64,000 nt of DNA from Lysobacter sp. (lineage in GTDB: Bacteria; Pseudomonadota; Gammaproteobacteria; Xanthomonadales; Xanthomonadaceae), in NCBI GenBank assembly GCA_027306995.1, contig DAHUXS010000018.1:1-64000 (forward strand). The letters are read 5' to 3'. Of this stretch, positions 42,615 to 53,200 are shown in pieces. The notes beneath the pieces are model-generated. The model ran no database searches. It was given only the letters and a program-made list of their open reading frames with translations, and was not told the DNA's origin. The position numbers and the translations under genes are program-made. Position 1 is the first letter of the stretch; each line of letters starts with the position of its first letter.

Positions 42615-42832
42615 GCCAGATTCTCGTTCGCGCAACCCAGCCCGGATTCCACGGCAAGCTCCGCGCCGAGGGTGACACGTTCCTCATCGACGCACCGAAG
42701 AAGGAAAAGCGGATCAACCCCAACACGGAGAAGGAGGAAACCATCACGGTCGATCCCTTCTCTCCGAGCTGGATGGAGAAGGTCGAAGTCGAGAAGGGCG
42801 ACGACAGCGAGCAGGAAAGCTCGCAGAAGTAA
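42611..42832 (+). CDS. Small phage structural-region protein
   Basis: 73 residues, GTG start overlapping the cement stop. LVRATQPGFHGKLRAEGDTF, then a Lys/Glu-rich centre and an acidic tail. Reads like a DUF-type head protein binding capsid or tail; role unknown. Followed by terminators. Confidence 0.6.
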   Translation: MSQILVRATQPGFHGKLRAEGDTFLIDAPKKEKRINPNTEKEETITVDPFSPSWMEKVEVEKGDDSEQESSQK

Positions 42833-42890
42833 CACCGGACGCGGGCACGCGCCCGCTCATTCCGCTGTAGGCCAATAACGGCCCATCGAA

Positions 42891-42930
42891 GCCCGCCAGC
42901 AACCCTCCCCGCTGGCGGGCTTCACTTATT
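42891..42930 (+). terminator. Terminator after the capsid genes
   Basis: Perfect 10-bp stem GCCCGCCAGC / GCTGGCGGGC with a 10-nt loop, then TTCACTTATT. A second hairpin (GCGGGC-ACGC-GCCCGC, 42841-42856) lies just upstream. Confidence 0.7.
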
Positions 42931-42944
42931 CAAGGATCAGCACA

Positions 42945-43604
42945 ATGGCCCTGTCCATCGTGGACATCGCAAACCTCGCGCTGGAAAAGCTCGGGCAGAC
43001 CGTGACCATCACGGCCCTGTCGGAGAACACCAAGCACGCGAAGGCGATGAATCGCGCGTGGGATCGCGTGCGCCAATATGTGCTGACCGACCACCCGTGG
43101 CAGTTCGCCACTGTGTTCTGGCAGGCAGCGTTGCTTGCCGACCCGCCGCTGCCGGGCTGGCAGTTCCGCTACGGCTACCCCGGTGACTGCCTCAACCTGA
43201 TCGCAGTCACCGACGCCCAGGGCATTCGCGGGAACACGCGAACCATCACCCAAGAGCCGGGCCGCACCGTCCGCGTTGCTGGCGGCGATGGCCGGCGCGA
43301 CTTTGAAGTCGCGAACAGCGCCACGCAGACATCGGTCTGCGCAGACGTGGATCAGGCGTACTTCATCTACGTGGCCGATGTGGCAGATACCGGGCGCTGG
43401 CCGGCGAAGTTCGTGGAGGCGTTCGCCTGCCGCCTCGCGTGGGATCGTGCCGGCGCGATTGCTGGCGAGATCGGGTTGCAGATGCGCAACTCGCTGATGC
43501 AGGACTACCTCTACGCCAAGATCGACGCGGGCGCTCAGGATTACAACGAGTCGCGCGACATGGACGTGGACTTCATCACGCCTTCGGTGATGGCGCGCCG
43601 ATGA
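42945..43604 (+). CDS. Tail adaptor (gp11/tail tubular A-like)
   Basis: 219 residues. SIVDIANLALEKLGQTVTIT at the N-terminus, then AMNRAWDRVRQYVLTDHPWQ and KFVEAFACRLAWDRAGAIAG. This is the pattern of podovirus head-tail adaptors that attach under the portal. Overlaps the nozzle gene by ATGA. Confidence 0.85.
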   Translation: MALSIVDIANLALEKLGQTVTITALSENTKHAKAMNRAWDRVRQYVLTDHPWQFATVFWQAALLADPPLPGWQFRYGYPGDCLNLIAVTDAQGIRGNTRTITQEPGRTVRVAGGDGRRDFEVANSATQTSVCADVDQAYFIYVADVADTGRWPAKFVEAFACRLAWDRAGAIAGEIGLQMRNSLMQDYLYAKIDAGAQDYNESRDMDVDFITPSVMARR

Positions 43605-44677
43605 AGACGACTCAGCCCTCCTTCTCAGGCGGCGAGCTTGACCCCGGCCTGCATGGCCGCACGGACATCGCGCGCTACCTGACATCGCTGGCGACGTGCC
43701 GCAATGCTATCGTGAAGCCGAGCGGCGGCGCTTTCCGCCGGATTGGCCGCATCTTCCGTGGCGAGATCAAGACCAGCTCGGTAGAGGGCCGGCTGATCCC
43801 GTTCGTTTTCTCGACCGAGGCGCGCTACCTGATCGAAGTCGGGAACCTGTACTTCCGGTTCTACTACCTCGACGCGAACAATGCGCTGTTTCGTATGGAG
43901 TCACCGCCCGGAACGCCGGTCGAAGTAGTGACGCCGTACGCCGCCGCCGACCTGGAGAACATCAGGTTCACGCAATCGGCGGACGTGCTTTACATCGACT
44001 GCAAGGGTCAGCCGCCGCGCGAGTTGCGCCGCGTGACGCCAACCAGCTTTGAGCTGCACCTGTACGAGTTCCGCAATGGGCCTTTCCGCCCCATCAACTC
44101 CAACGACGGCGTGCGTGCTGCATCGAGTGCCGCGACCGGGAACGTCGTCGTCACCTGCTCCGACCCGATCTTCAAGGCAACGCACGTCGGCGCGCTGTTC
44201 TACCTGGAGGAGCAAGAGCTTCGCGACATCACCCCGTGGGAGCCGGCCCAGCGCGGTGTCGGGATTGGCGAGTTGCGCCGCAGTAATGGCAAGGTGTATC
44301 GCGCGACCGCAGTCAAGGGTGGCGGCACCTACAACGTCTCCGGTGCAACTCGCCCATCGCACGAATCTGGCCGGGCATGGGATGGCTCCGGCGACGTTCG
44401 CAGCGACGGCGCGAACAACTACAGCGTTGGCGTCGAGTGGGAGTTCGTCCACCCCGGGTTCGGAATCGTGAAGCTGACCGAGTTCACGACCGCCAATTCG
44501 ATGAAGGGCATCGTGACCCAGCGCGTTCCCGATAGCTGCGTCGGATCGGTCGCGGCGGCGAACACTTGGGCGCTTTCCGGAGATGGGACGACACGTACGT
44601 TCCCGCTCGCTGGAAACGTCTCAAATTCGGTGTACGACTACACCGTCTCTGTCGGCGGCGTCGGAGTGCAACCGTAA
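43601..44677 (+). CDS. Tail nozzle protein, N-terminal part (split gene)
   Basis: 358 residues. Tail tubular B-like start: QPSFSGGELDPGLHGRTDIA, RYLTSLATCRNAIVKPSGGA, FRRIGRIFRGEI, RLIPFVFSTEARYLIEVGNL. The frame stops with TAA at 44675-44677 in the middle of a domain (YDYTVSVGGVGVQP), and the rest continues in the -1 frame from the overlapping ATG (TAATG). A single protein of about 960 residues would be normal for this family, so this is either a natural or sequencing frameshift or a product joined by reinitiation. Confidence 0.8.
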   Translation: MKTTQPSFSGGELDPGLHGRTDIARYLTSLATCRNAIVKPSGGAFRRIGRIFRGEIKTSSVEGRLIPFVFSTEARYLIEVGNLYFRFYYLDANNALFRMESPPGTPVEVVTPYAAADLENIRFTQSADVLYIDCKGQPPRELRRVTPTSFELHLYEFRNGPFRPINSNDGVRAASSAATGNVVVTCSDPIFKATHVGALFYLEEQELRDITPWEPAQRGVGIGELRRSNGKVYRATAVKGGGTYNVSGATRPSHESGRAWDGSGDVRSDGANNYSVGVEWEFVHPGFGIVKLTEFTTANSMKGIVTQRVPDSCVGSVAAANTWALSGDGTTRTFPLAGNVSNSVYDYTVSVGGVGVQP

Positions 44678-46494
44678 TGGTGCAGATGATCCAAGACCCG
44701 AGCTTCGACAATCCTGGTGGCGGAGGCGGTGGATATACGCCGCCCCCGGCGACGGGACAGGGCTGGACGGTCAATGCGACCACGCATGAGATCACCTTCG
44801 CGCTCGCTCCCGCAGCGGGCACCAACAACATCAAGGTCAACGAGTACACGCCAGGCTCACTCAAGGGAACCACGAAGTTCGCCATCGGCTCTTGGTGCGA
44901 TGAGTACGGCTACCCGACTGAGTGCGAGTTCTTCTCGGACCGCCTGTGGCACGCCGGCACAACTGCTGACCCGCAGATGATTTGGGGGTCGCAGACCGGC
45001 GACTACACCAACTTCGGACGCAGCTCTCCCATCGTCGATTCCGATGCCGTGTCGTTCGCGATCAATGCGCGTCAGGTGAACGCGATCATGGACTTGGTGC
45101 CGTTGGACAAGATGATTGTCCTCGCCAAGAGCAGCGAGTTCCTGCTGACCGGCGGACAGAACGAAGTCATCTCGCCGACGACGATCAACATCAAGCCGCA
45201 GTCCTACCACGGCTCCAACGGAATGCAGGCGAAGGTGGTGGGTGACACGGCCATCTTCCAGAAAGAGCAAGGCCAGCATGTCTTCGACATCGGCTACCGC
45301 TTTGAGAGTGACGGCTACAAGCCGAACGACATCTCGGCGTTCGCGGCACACTTGTTTGAAGGGCACACATTCAAGCGCATGGAGTGGGTGCCTGCGCCGT
45401 GGCAGACCCTCGTCATGGCGCGCGGCGATGGTGTGGAGCTTGGTTGCACCTACATGCCAATCCAGGAAGTCCTCGGCTGGCACCGGCACGACACGGGCCG
45501 GACAACGATCGGATACGGCGACGATGCTGTGGAAGACATCGTTGCGCTGCCAGGAAGTAGCCAGACAGAAGTGTTCTACCTGACCCGGCGCACGGTAAAC
45601 GGCGTCACGAAGCGGTACATCGAGCAGGCTGCGCCGATCTTCGTGGACGACATTCTCGACTGGTTCTATGTGGACTGCGGCCTCAAGTTTGACGGACGCA
45701 ACACCACAGCCACGACCGTCACCCTGACGACCGCAGCCGGTTGGGCTGGAACGGACGACATCACGCTCACGGCCTCCTCCGCTCTGTTCGTCGGCATCAC
45801 CGATGTCGGAGACGGGTTCACGATCTACCGCAAGATGGCCGAGATTGACGACAACGGCGAGCCAGTCGAGAACGTCTATCAGGTTCGGGTTGTCATCACG
45901 GCTTATGTGTCGCCGACGGTGGTCACGGTGCGCGCCATTGGCGGGGTTCCGGTCCAGCTCCAGGCAACCACGACCGCGCAGTGGACGATCATGCGCGACA
46001 CGATCTCCGGACTCGGCCACTTGGAAGGCCGGCGCGTTGCGATCTATGCGGATGGTGCCGTGATCTCCAACGGTCGAAGCGGCACGCCCTATGTCGTCAC
46101 AGGTGGCGCACTGGCGATGCCTACGCCTGTCGGTGTCTGTACCATCGGCCTGCCGTACCGGACGCACCTTGAGACCCTGGCTCTGACGGTGCAGAACGCG
46201 CCCCCGGTGCGTGGCGATAAGAAGCTGCTATGGAAGGTCGGCGTCCATGTCCGAAACACGCGCGGGGTCCGCATCTGCGGCGGGATGCTGCGGGCCGACT
46301 ACACCTACGACATGCCGCAGCGCGAGGAGGAGGACTACGCCGAGCCGACGCAGCCACTTACAGGCTACGGCGAGGTGCCGGTCGATTCCGAGTGGGGCGA
46401 GGATGTCGGCAAGTTCCACCTGATCGTCGATGACCCGTTGCCGTTTGAAATCCTGGCGGTGCTGCCGAAGTTCGTGACCTCCGACATCCCGTGA
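44677..46494 (+). CDS. Tail nozzle protein, C-terminal part (split gene)
   Basis: 605 residues from ATG 44677, overlapping the preceding stop as TAATG. After a Gly/Pro hinge (DNPGGGGGGYTPPPATGQGW) come the typical later regions: SDRLWHAGTTADPQMIWGSQ, NAIMDLVPLDKMIVLAKSSE, VEDIVALPGSSQTEVFYLTR, and GLPYRTHLETLALTVQN. These are hallmarks of podovirus tail tube/nozzle proteins. The same residues would follow the upstream part if one base were restored near 44670. Confidence 0.8.
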   Translation: MVQMIQDPSFDNPGGGGGGYTPPPATGQGWTVNATTHEITFALAPAAGTNNIKVNEYTPGSLKGTTKFAIGSWCDEYGYPTECEFFSDRLWHAGTTADPQMIWGSQTGDYTNFGRSSPIVDSDAVSFAINARQVNAIMDLVPLDKMIVLAKSSEFLLTGGQNEVISPTTINIKPQSYHGSNGMQAKVVGDTAIFQKEQGQHVFDIGYRFESDGYKPNDISAFAAHLFEGHTFKRMEWVPAPWQTLVMARGDGVELGCTYMPIQEVLGWHRHDTGRTTIGYGDDAVEDIVALPGSSQTEVFYLTRRTVNGVTKRYIEQAAPIFVDDILDWFYVDCGLKFDGRNTTATTVTLTTAAGWAGTDDITLTASSALFVGITDVGDGFTIYRKMAEIDDNGEPVENVYQVRVVITAYVSPTVVTVRAIGGVPVQLQATTTAQWTIMRDTISGLGHLEGRRVAIYADGAVISNGRSGTPYVVTGGALAMPTPVGVCTIGLPYRTHLETLALTVQNAPPVRGDKKLLWKVGVHVRNTRGVRICGGMLRADYTYDMPQREEEDYAEPTQPLTGYGEVPVDSEWGEDVGKFHLIVDDPLPFEILAVLPKFVTSDIP

Positions 46495-46991
46495 AGTCGG
46501 AGATCGTGCTGGCGACCGACTGGCACGCTCTGGAGATCGCCGCGACAGCGCGCAAGGCCGACATCGACGAGTTGTGGGCCGGGAGTCGGGCAACGCCGCT
46601 GGATTGCATGACCTACGGGATGCGTTATGGCGCTCGGGTCGGGCTGATCGACGGACGCCCGGCGTGCATGTTCGGGGTGATGCCGTACTCGATCATTGCC
46701 GGCCACGGCATCCCTTGGCTCGTGGCGTCGTCGCTGCTCGACGCGCACCCGAAGGCGCTGCTTCGCCATTCGCGTGCCGAGTTCTGGCGTATGGCAACGA
46801 TCTACCGCGCGCTCACGAACGCCGTGGACGACCGCAATGAAGCCGCGAAGCGATGGCTTCTATGGCTTGGATTCCAACTTGGCCCGCCGGTTCCGTACGG
46901 AATCGACGCGCTTCCGTTTCGACATTTCAGATGGGACTTCAACGATGCGGCACATCGCCACATTCGACCTGCGACTTCGACCATTCACTGA
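46491..46991 (+). CDS. Gp13-like (DUF2833) phage protein
   Basis: 166 residues, GTG start overlapping the nozzle stop. An acetyltransferase-like alpha/beta fold: RKADIDELWAGSRATPLDCM, YGMRYGARVGLIDGRPACMF, AAKRWLLWLGFQLGPPVPYG. It matches the T7 gp13-like family, internal virion or assembly factors that have a GNAT-like fold. Confidence 0.7.
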   Translation: MKSEIVLATDWHALEIAATARKADIDELWAGSRATPLDCMTYGMRYGARVGLIDGRPACMFGVMPYSIIAGHGIPWLVASSLLDAHPKALLRHSRAEFWRMATIYRALTNAVDDRNEAAKRWLLWLGFQLGPPVPYGIDALPFRHFRWDFNDAAHRHIRPATSTIH

Positions 46992-47469
46992 GTACGAAGG
47001 CGCGCCAGACCTCCAGCTGTCAAAGCCCGATGCGCCGCCAGTATTCGCCATGCCGCCGATCCCGGTGTTCAGTGACGAAGTGACGGCTGCGCCCACGCTG
47101 GAGCAGCTGCGGCAGCTCGACGAGTTTCTGCTCCAGCACCCAAACAGGGTTCACTTGGAAGCGGAGCATCACTTCGCTCCGCACCAGTACCTTCGCCTGC
47201 TTCAAATCCCAGCTGGCGCGTGCCTGACAGGAATGATGCACGCACACGAACACCTGTCGATCCTCGCAAGCGGAACGATCCGCGTCACCACCGATGACGG
47301 CATGAAGACGATCTCCGGACCGATGATCGTCCACGCGAAAGCGATGACGAAGCGCGCAGCTGTTGCGCTCACCGATGCCGTGTGGATCAACGTAGTGCCG
47401 ACCGACCTGACCGACCCGGACGAAATCCAGCGCGCCATCATCGCGCCGCAGCAGGGGTTGCTGGCATGA
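46945..47469 (+). CDS. Cupin-like phage protein
   Basis: 174 residues from ATG 46945, overlapping the preceding gene by 47 bp. The C-terminal half is a small beta barrel with GMMHAHEHLSILASGTIRVT and GPMIVHAKAMTKRAAVALTD, a cupin pattern (HxH...). Similar proteins occur beside gp13-like genes in podoviruses; role unknown. Earlier in-frame ATGs would make a longer overlap of Arg/Ser-rich, non-protein-like sequence. Confidence 0.65.
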   Translation: MRHIATFDLRLRPFTEYEGAPDLQLSKPDAPPVFAMPPIPVFSDEVTAAPTLEQLRQLDEFLLQHPNRVHLEAEHHFAPHQYLRLLQIPAGACLTGMMHAHEHLSILASGTIRVTTDDGMKTISGPMIVHAKAMTKRAAVALTDAVWINVVPTDLTDPDEIQRAIIAPQQGLLA

Positions 47470-48020
47470 GCTACCTGTACGCAGCAGCGATTGTAGTGAC
47501 CCTTGTTGCCGGCGCGGCTGAATCGAATCAGCAACGCCAGACCGGCAAGGCGAACCAGCAGATCGCCAACAACAACGCCAAGCTGGCCGATCAACAGGCA
47601 CACGACGAGATGATGCTCGGCGCGCAGCAGTCCGAGAAGTCGGTCTGGCGAATGCGTGCGATGCAGGGCGCGCAACGCGCAGCGATGGCGGCGTCCGGTA
47701 TCGACTCCGGCGTCGGCACGGCCAGCGATCTACAGGACGAGACGGCGATGTTCGGCACAGCTGACATCAAGAACACCGGCCTCGATTCCGAGCGTCGCGC
47801 TTGGGGGTTCGGAGCGGAAGCCAACAACTACCGCAACCAGGGCACGCAGTCCAAGTGGCTCGGTAATAGCTCGGCGAACATCACGATTCTGAGCAGCATC
47901 GGTTCCGCTCTCGGCACGGCCAGCGGCAAGGCCGGCACCCGAGCGCCATCCAATACGACCACAACAGCCAATCCGTACGGCAGCGGCTACACCCCCAAGA
48001 CCATCGGCCCGTATTCCTGA
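47466..48020 (+). CDS. Internal virion protein (gp14-like)
   Basis: 184 residues from ATG 47466 (ATGA overlap). A hydrophobic N-terminal helix (YLYAAAIVVTLVAGAA) followed by a long Gln/Asn/Ala-rich helix (QIANNNAKLADQQAHDEMML) and RRAWGFGAEANNYRN. This is the layout of podovirus ejection protein gp14, which enters the outer membrane when DNA is injected. Confidence 0.75.
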   Translation: MSYLYAAAIVVTLVAGAAESNQQRQTGKANQQIANNNAKLADQQAHDEMMLGAQQSEKSVWRMRAMQGAQRAAMAASGIDSGVGTASDLQDETAMFGTADIKNTGLDSERRAWGFGAEANNYRNQGTQSKWLGNSSANITILSSIGSALGTASGKAGTRAPSNTTTTANPYGSGYTPKTIGPYS

Positions 48021-48021
48021 C

Positions 48022-50223
48022 ATGGCAATCATCCCGCGCTCTAATCCACAAGACATCCGTGATGTTGGCAGTCTTCCACAGGCGCGCAATACGACCGTCG
48101 TTCGTCCCGTGCAGGGGATGGATCAAATCGGTGCGCAGTTCAGCCATGTCCTTGTGGACAAGGCTCAGCAGATGCAGCAGCGCACCGATGAGGCCGCTGT
48201 CATGACCGCTCATGCGAAGGTCAACGACGAGGAGTTCCGGCTGTTCGACCCGTCCCAGCAGGACGGAATCGGCGCGTACGGCGGCATGAAGTCGAAAGAC
48301 GGATTGCCGGCCTTGATGAAGCAACGCGACGCAGTGGCGCAGCAGGCGCGTACCGGCCTGACCGAAAATCAGCAGCGCGCATTCGACAAGCTGGACTTCG
48401 GTGCCCGCGACCAGTTCAACGGGCGACTGCACTCCTGGGGCGATGGTCAGTACGAAAAGGGTCTGGACGCTGAGGAAGACGCAAACCGCAACAGCTTCGT
48501 CAAGACCGGCGTACAGGCCGGCGTCCGTGGCGACTCCGCCGGCTCCGAACAGAATCTTGGCAAGGCCATGTCGGCGACCTACATGCAGGTTCTCCGCAAG
48601 ACCGGAAGCGAGGAGGCGGCGAATGACGCCCAAGACGGCGTGCGCTCGTCGTTCCACTACGCCACGGCGCTGGGAATCCTACGCGACCAGAGCGGAGGCC
48701 CGCTCGCGGCGAAGGCATACATGGAGCGGTATGGCGATCAGATCACCGATGCAGAACAGCGCCGCGCCATCGACAGTGTTCTGGAGCCAGCGATCAAGGA
48801 GGCTAAGTACGAATCATTCGGCGACGCCAACGTCAATGGCGGGTTAGCTGTATCTGGCGATGTATCTCCTGTCGCGACACCGAAGTTCCCCTACAAGGAG
48901 ACGGATGATTACGTCCGCGTGATTCGTGGCAAGGTCGGCAACCCGACTGGCACGAACTCCGAAGTTGCAGCTCAGGTGATGGATGCGCTCGTCCACCGCG
49001 AGTCGAACGGGAACCAGGGCGCGGTGTCTGGCAAGGGCGCGCGCGGCGTCGCGCAGCTGATGCCGGCGACGGCCAGAACCCTGGAGTCGCAGCTCGGCAT
49101 GAAGCCAGGCCAGACCGATACCGACGCCAATGCGAACCGGAAGGCCGGGCAGGCCTACCTCAAGCAGATGCTCGACCGTTACAACGGGAATCTCGATCTC
49201 GCGCTTGCTGCGTACAACGCCGGCCCCGGCGCAGTGGACAAGTGGGTCAAGACCAGCCAGATTGGCGCGCCGAGGCAGGTGGCCGGCGGCACCGCTCATG
49301 CGCCCGCCGACACTCTGGAACAGGCCATCGAACGCGCGAAAGCGCAGTCGAAAGACCCCGTTGAGCAAAAGGGATTTGTGGACGCCACGAAGCGCGCCTG
49401 GTCCGAGAAGCGCGCCATCGAAGCAGATCAGGATCGATCGATCAGTGAGTCGATCTTCCAGAAGGTTTACAGCGACGACAAGCGCCCACTAGAGCAGCAG
49501 CTCACGCCTGGCGAAATGTCGTGGGCGATCAAGTCTGGAAAGCTCGACGCCTTCAAGGGCGAGCAGAAGCGAATCAATGCTGTCGTGTCTGACCCAGGCA
49601 CGGTAAGTAATTGGAACCGCATGTTCTACGACGCCGCGAATCCGACCAGCAAGACCGGAGCGACCGCGCTCAAGAATATCCAGGGACTCAATCCATACGA
49701 TCCGAGCCTGCAACTTTCGGCAGAAGATCGGCAGCACTTCGCCGACGCGCGCCTCAAGATGCTCAACAAGGACGAAAAGGCGCAGGGAGATTGGGCGACT
49801 GAGTCGCAACGCGTCAGCGACAGCTATGCCCGACTCGGGTTCGACAAGTACAGCAAGGACAAGAAAGCCGCGATGGAGGATGCGTTCACGCGCCTTTATC
49901 GGAACAACCTCAAGGCATTCGTCCAGCAGTACGGAGCGGAGCCAAAGCGCGAGCAGGCTGACAAGCTCATGGAAGAGACGCGAAATCAGTTCACCCAGCA
50001 AGCAACAACTCAGGGTTGGTTCGGGAAGAAGACCAGTCCGGATGCAGTTAACAAGCGGCTCAACGACTTCGACGCCTACCTGAGCAACCCTTCCGCGCAG
50101 AGTGACATTGCGCTTGCGCGAGCGTGGGCCAAGAAGCACGGAATCGCTGGTTCAGATGCTCAGATTGTCCAGCTTGTGAACGAAGCGCAGCAGCGGCAGA
50201 AGAAGGGAACAAATGCCAACTGA
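48022..50223 (+). CDS. Internal virion protein with lytic transglycosylase domain
   Basis: 733 residues. A long helical N-terminus, then an SLT domain at about 318-410: VMDALVHRESNGNQGAVSGK (catalytic Glu327), GARGVAQLMPATARTLESQL, DLALAAYNAGPGAVDKW. The C-terminus is helical. Such ejection proteins cut peptidoglycan locally to let the ejectosome cross the cell wall. Confidence 0.9.
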   Translation: MAIIPRSNPQDIRDVGSLPQARNTTVVRPVQGMDQIGAQFSHVLVDKAQQMQQRTDEAAVMTAHAKVNDEEFRLFDPSQQDGIGAYGGMKSKDGLPALMKQRDAVAQQARTGLTENQQRAFDKLDFGARDQFNGRLHSWGDGQYEKGLDAEEDANRNSFVKTGVQAGVRGDSAGSEQNLGKAMSATYMQVLRKTGSEEAANDAQDGVRSSFHYATALGILRDQSGGPLAAKAYMERYGDQITDAEQRRAIDSVLEPAIKEAKYESFGDANVNGGLAVSGDVSPVATPKFPYKETDDYVRVIRGKVGNPTGTNSEVAAQVMDALVHRESNGNQGAVSGKGARGVAQLMPATARTLESQLGMKPGQTDTDANANRKAGQAYLKQMLDRYNGNLDLALAAYNAGPGAVDKWVKTSQIGAPRQVAGGTAHAPADTLEQAIERAKAQSKDPVEQKGFVDATKRAWSEKRAIEADQDRSISESIFQKVYSDDKRPLEQQLTPGEMSWAIKSGKLDAFKGEQKRINAVVSDPGTVSNWNRMFYDAANPTSKTGATALKNIQGLNPYDPSLQLSAEDRQHFADARLKMLNKDEKAQGDWATESQRVSDSYARLGFDKYSKDKKAAMEDAFTRLYRNNLKAFVQQYGAEPKREQADKLMEETRNQFTQQATTQGWFGKKTSPDAVNKRLNDFDAYLSNPSAQSDIALARAWAKKHGIAGSDAQIVQLVNEAQQRQKKGTNAN

Positions 50224-53200
50224 TCCTCAGCAGTTCAGGCCAATCACTGAGGCTGATCTGGATGCAGCGTTCGCGGACGCGAATGCGCTCAAGGTGCGGC
50301 AAGCAGCAAGCATGTCCGCAGCTACGTCGCCTGACGACATGGCGCACGCAAGCGCACTCTCCCGACAGACCGGCGCGCCTCCGATGGTGGTGGCCGAGAA
50401 TCTGCGCGACTACAAGGATCGCGCACATCTCGACAGTGTGGATTCCGCGTCACGCCAAGACCCGAAGCTCGGGACATACTTGGCACAGCCGGAGAAGTCC
50501 GCGCTCGTCAAGGACGATATCAGCGGCACCAGTGCATTCGCCAATGCGCTCAAGCTCGCTGGCGGGTTCATGACGTTCAAGAACACCTTGCCTCAATATC
50601 TGTCCGGTGTGATCTCGCGCGGACTCAGCCGCTCGCGCACCTGGGACACCCTGAGCAATTCTTCGATGTCGATGTTCGCCAATGCGGCAGAGTGGGGCGG
50701 AGAAAACATCTCTGCGCCGCTGCATCGCGGAATCGATCCTGTCGCCGCCATGTTCAAGCAGGTGGATACGTCCGGTAACGTCGTGAGGACGGGCGCGGAT
50801 GTGGTCAACCAAGCCGGTGTCGGCCAGCTCGACAGCGCCGTGCAGAAGGCGCGTGACGTTGGCAAATTCGGTCGGGATCAGCAGCAGGTGATCTCCAAGA
50901 ATGTCGGCGCGCTCCCGACCGCTCGCGACTGGATCAGGAACCCAGGCGCAGCGGCAGAGCAGGCGGTTGCGCATCTTACGAACCAAGCGGTTGGTTCCGC
51001 ACCGGCAATGGCGCTCGGCCTTGCCACAAGAAACCCCGAAGTCGCCGCAGCTGCGATGGGAATCAGCTCAGGCGCTCAGCAATACAGCGATGAGCGCGCC
51101 CAGGGCACGAGCATCAGCGACGCAAACAAGATTGCCGGAATGAACGCGGCTGCGGAAGCGGTTGGCGAGGAGTTTGCCATCACGCGCCTATTCAATCCGA
51201 AGTGGGCGAAGATGGCGATCACGCAGCCGCTCGCCGAATACACCCAAGAGTTCGCCACGCAGATCATGCAGGACACGTCCGAGGCCGGCGTCAAGGGTCA
51301 GAACGTGGATTGGTCGCAGGAGCTATGGGCGGCGCACGAAGCGGGTCTGACCGGGGCTTGGACTGGCGCGGCAACGGGGACGGGCGCAGCGGCGATTCAC
51401 TACGCCAACGAAGCGCGCTCGGAATCGCGCGGCAGGGCTGCTCGCCAAGAGGCCGGCAACGCGCTCGCCACGCAGCTCAACAGCATGAACGGCTCGGCCT
51501 ACCTGCAAAACGTCACCCAGGCGGCGCAGGGGTTCAAGCTCAACACAAGGTCCAAGCAAGACGCCGCCGAGTTCGTGCAGCACATGGGCGGCGATAGCGT
51601 GAACGTCTACATTCCGGCCAGTGAGTTCACGACGCTGTTTCAGGAGCGCGCACCTGAGTTTGCCGCTGAGCTGACCGGCGATCCGCACGCCCTGGCTGTT
51701 GCCGGCGAGTCGGGCGACATTGTGGTCCCGATGTCGAAGTATGCAACTGAGCTGGCGACGCTCCCGAACGCCGACGAGATCGCTCATGTCTCCCGCGTGC
51801 GCGCAGAGGATATGAGCCGCAAGGAGCTGGAGAGCAGCGACTTCGCGAAGGTTGTGGCGGACATCCAGGGGCGCGTGGACACGCCGGAGGCTAGGCAGCT
51901 CTCCACCGATGTCGGATCGATCCATAGCGCCGTCCACGATGCCCTGGTGGCTTCTGGCGCGCACAAGACCGCCGAGGCCAAGACCAACGCTACGATGATG
52001 GCTGCATTCTTCGGAACCATGTCGCAGCGCACAGGGATTGATGCGCGGCAACTGTTCGACCGATACAACCTCAAGATCAACGGGATTCCAGTCACTACCG
52101 GAAGCAATGCAAACGCGAAATTAAGTTCAGGTGAAAGCAAAACGCTGGCTCAGGGTGACGGATTCTCACTCAGAGATATCGTCGAGAACAACGGCAGCGG
52201 AGAGTCAGCAGCAAGCGTGGAGGCAATTGCTCGACAGCGAGATGAGAACGCAAGCGGACAGCTGCGGATGCTGATTGATCGCGATGGAAGTGTTGCGCGA
52301 ATGACGGGTGTTGGCGCTATTGATGCTCATGCTCGACCAGGCCAGGTCATCGTGCAGCGCGGTGTCGGCAGCGATGAGTGGACTGTTCTTTCTCATGGCG
52401 AAGACCTGTCAAAAGACCGTGTTGCGGGGATCATCAATCGAGCTCGGCCAGATTTGGGCGCGAATCCGCCATCGATCTACTACCAAACCCCCGCTAACAG
52501 CGGGGTTTTTTCTGATCCGAACACTCTGCTCCAAGCCGAAGGAAACAACCCAAACGCATCCATCGAGATCGGAAACAACGGCATCAACATCAATTTGAAC
52601 GCGACGGCCAACCGCTCGTCGTTCATGCACGAAGCCTCACACCTGTTCCTGCACATCATGGACGACCTCGCCAATGAGAAAGGCGCTCCGGACCAGGTTA
52701 AGGACGACTACGAGACGATCCGCAACTTCATCGGCCTGTCGCCTGGAGAAGAGATCGGGTCGGAACACCACGAGAAGTTTGCGCGCAGCTTTGAGTCATA
52801 CCTGATGACGGGAAAGGCTCCGTCCGAGGCGCTGATTCGCCCGTTTGCACGCTTCGCCAAGTGGATGACCGACATCTACCGCAACATCCGGAACCTGATC
52901 GGATTGGGTGCGATCGATCTCAATCCCGAGATCACCGACGTGATGGACCGGATGCTCGCCGTCGATGAAGAAATCGAGTCGATCAAGCAGCGCCAGGGCA
53001 TCGTGCCGATGCTGACGATGGACGAGTTCAAGAAGCTTGGATTCACCGACAAGCAGTGGGAGACGTACGTTGGGATGCTGGAGTCCGCTGTCGAGGAGGC
53101 GCGCGCCGATGTTACCGCTCGCGTCCTCAAGGCGCACATGCGCGAAAAGACCGCAGAGCGCGAGGCCGAGCGCAAGGAGGTTGTCGCCCAGCTCAAGGCC

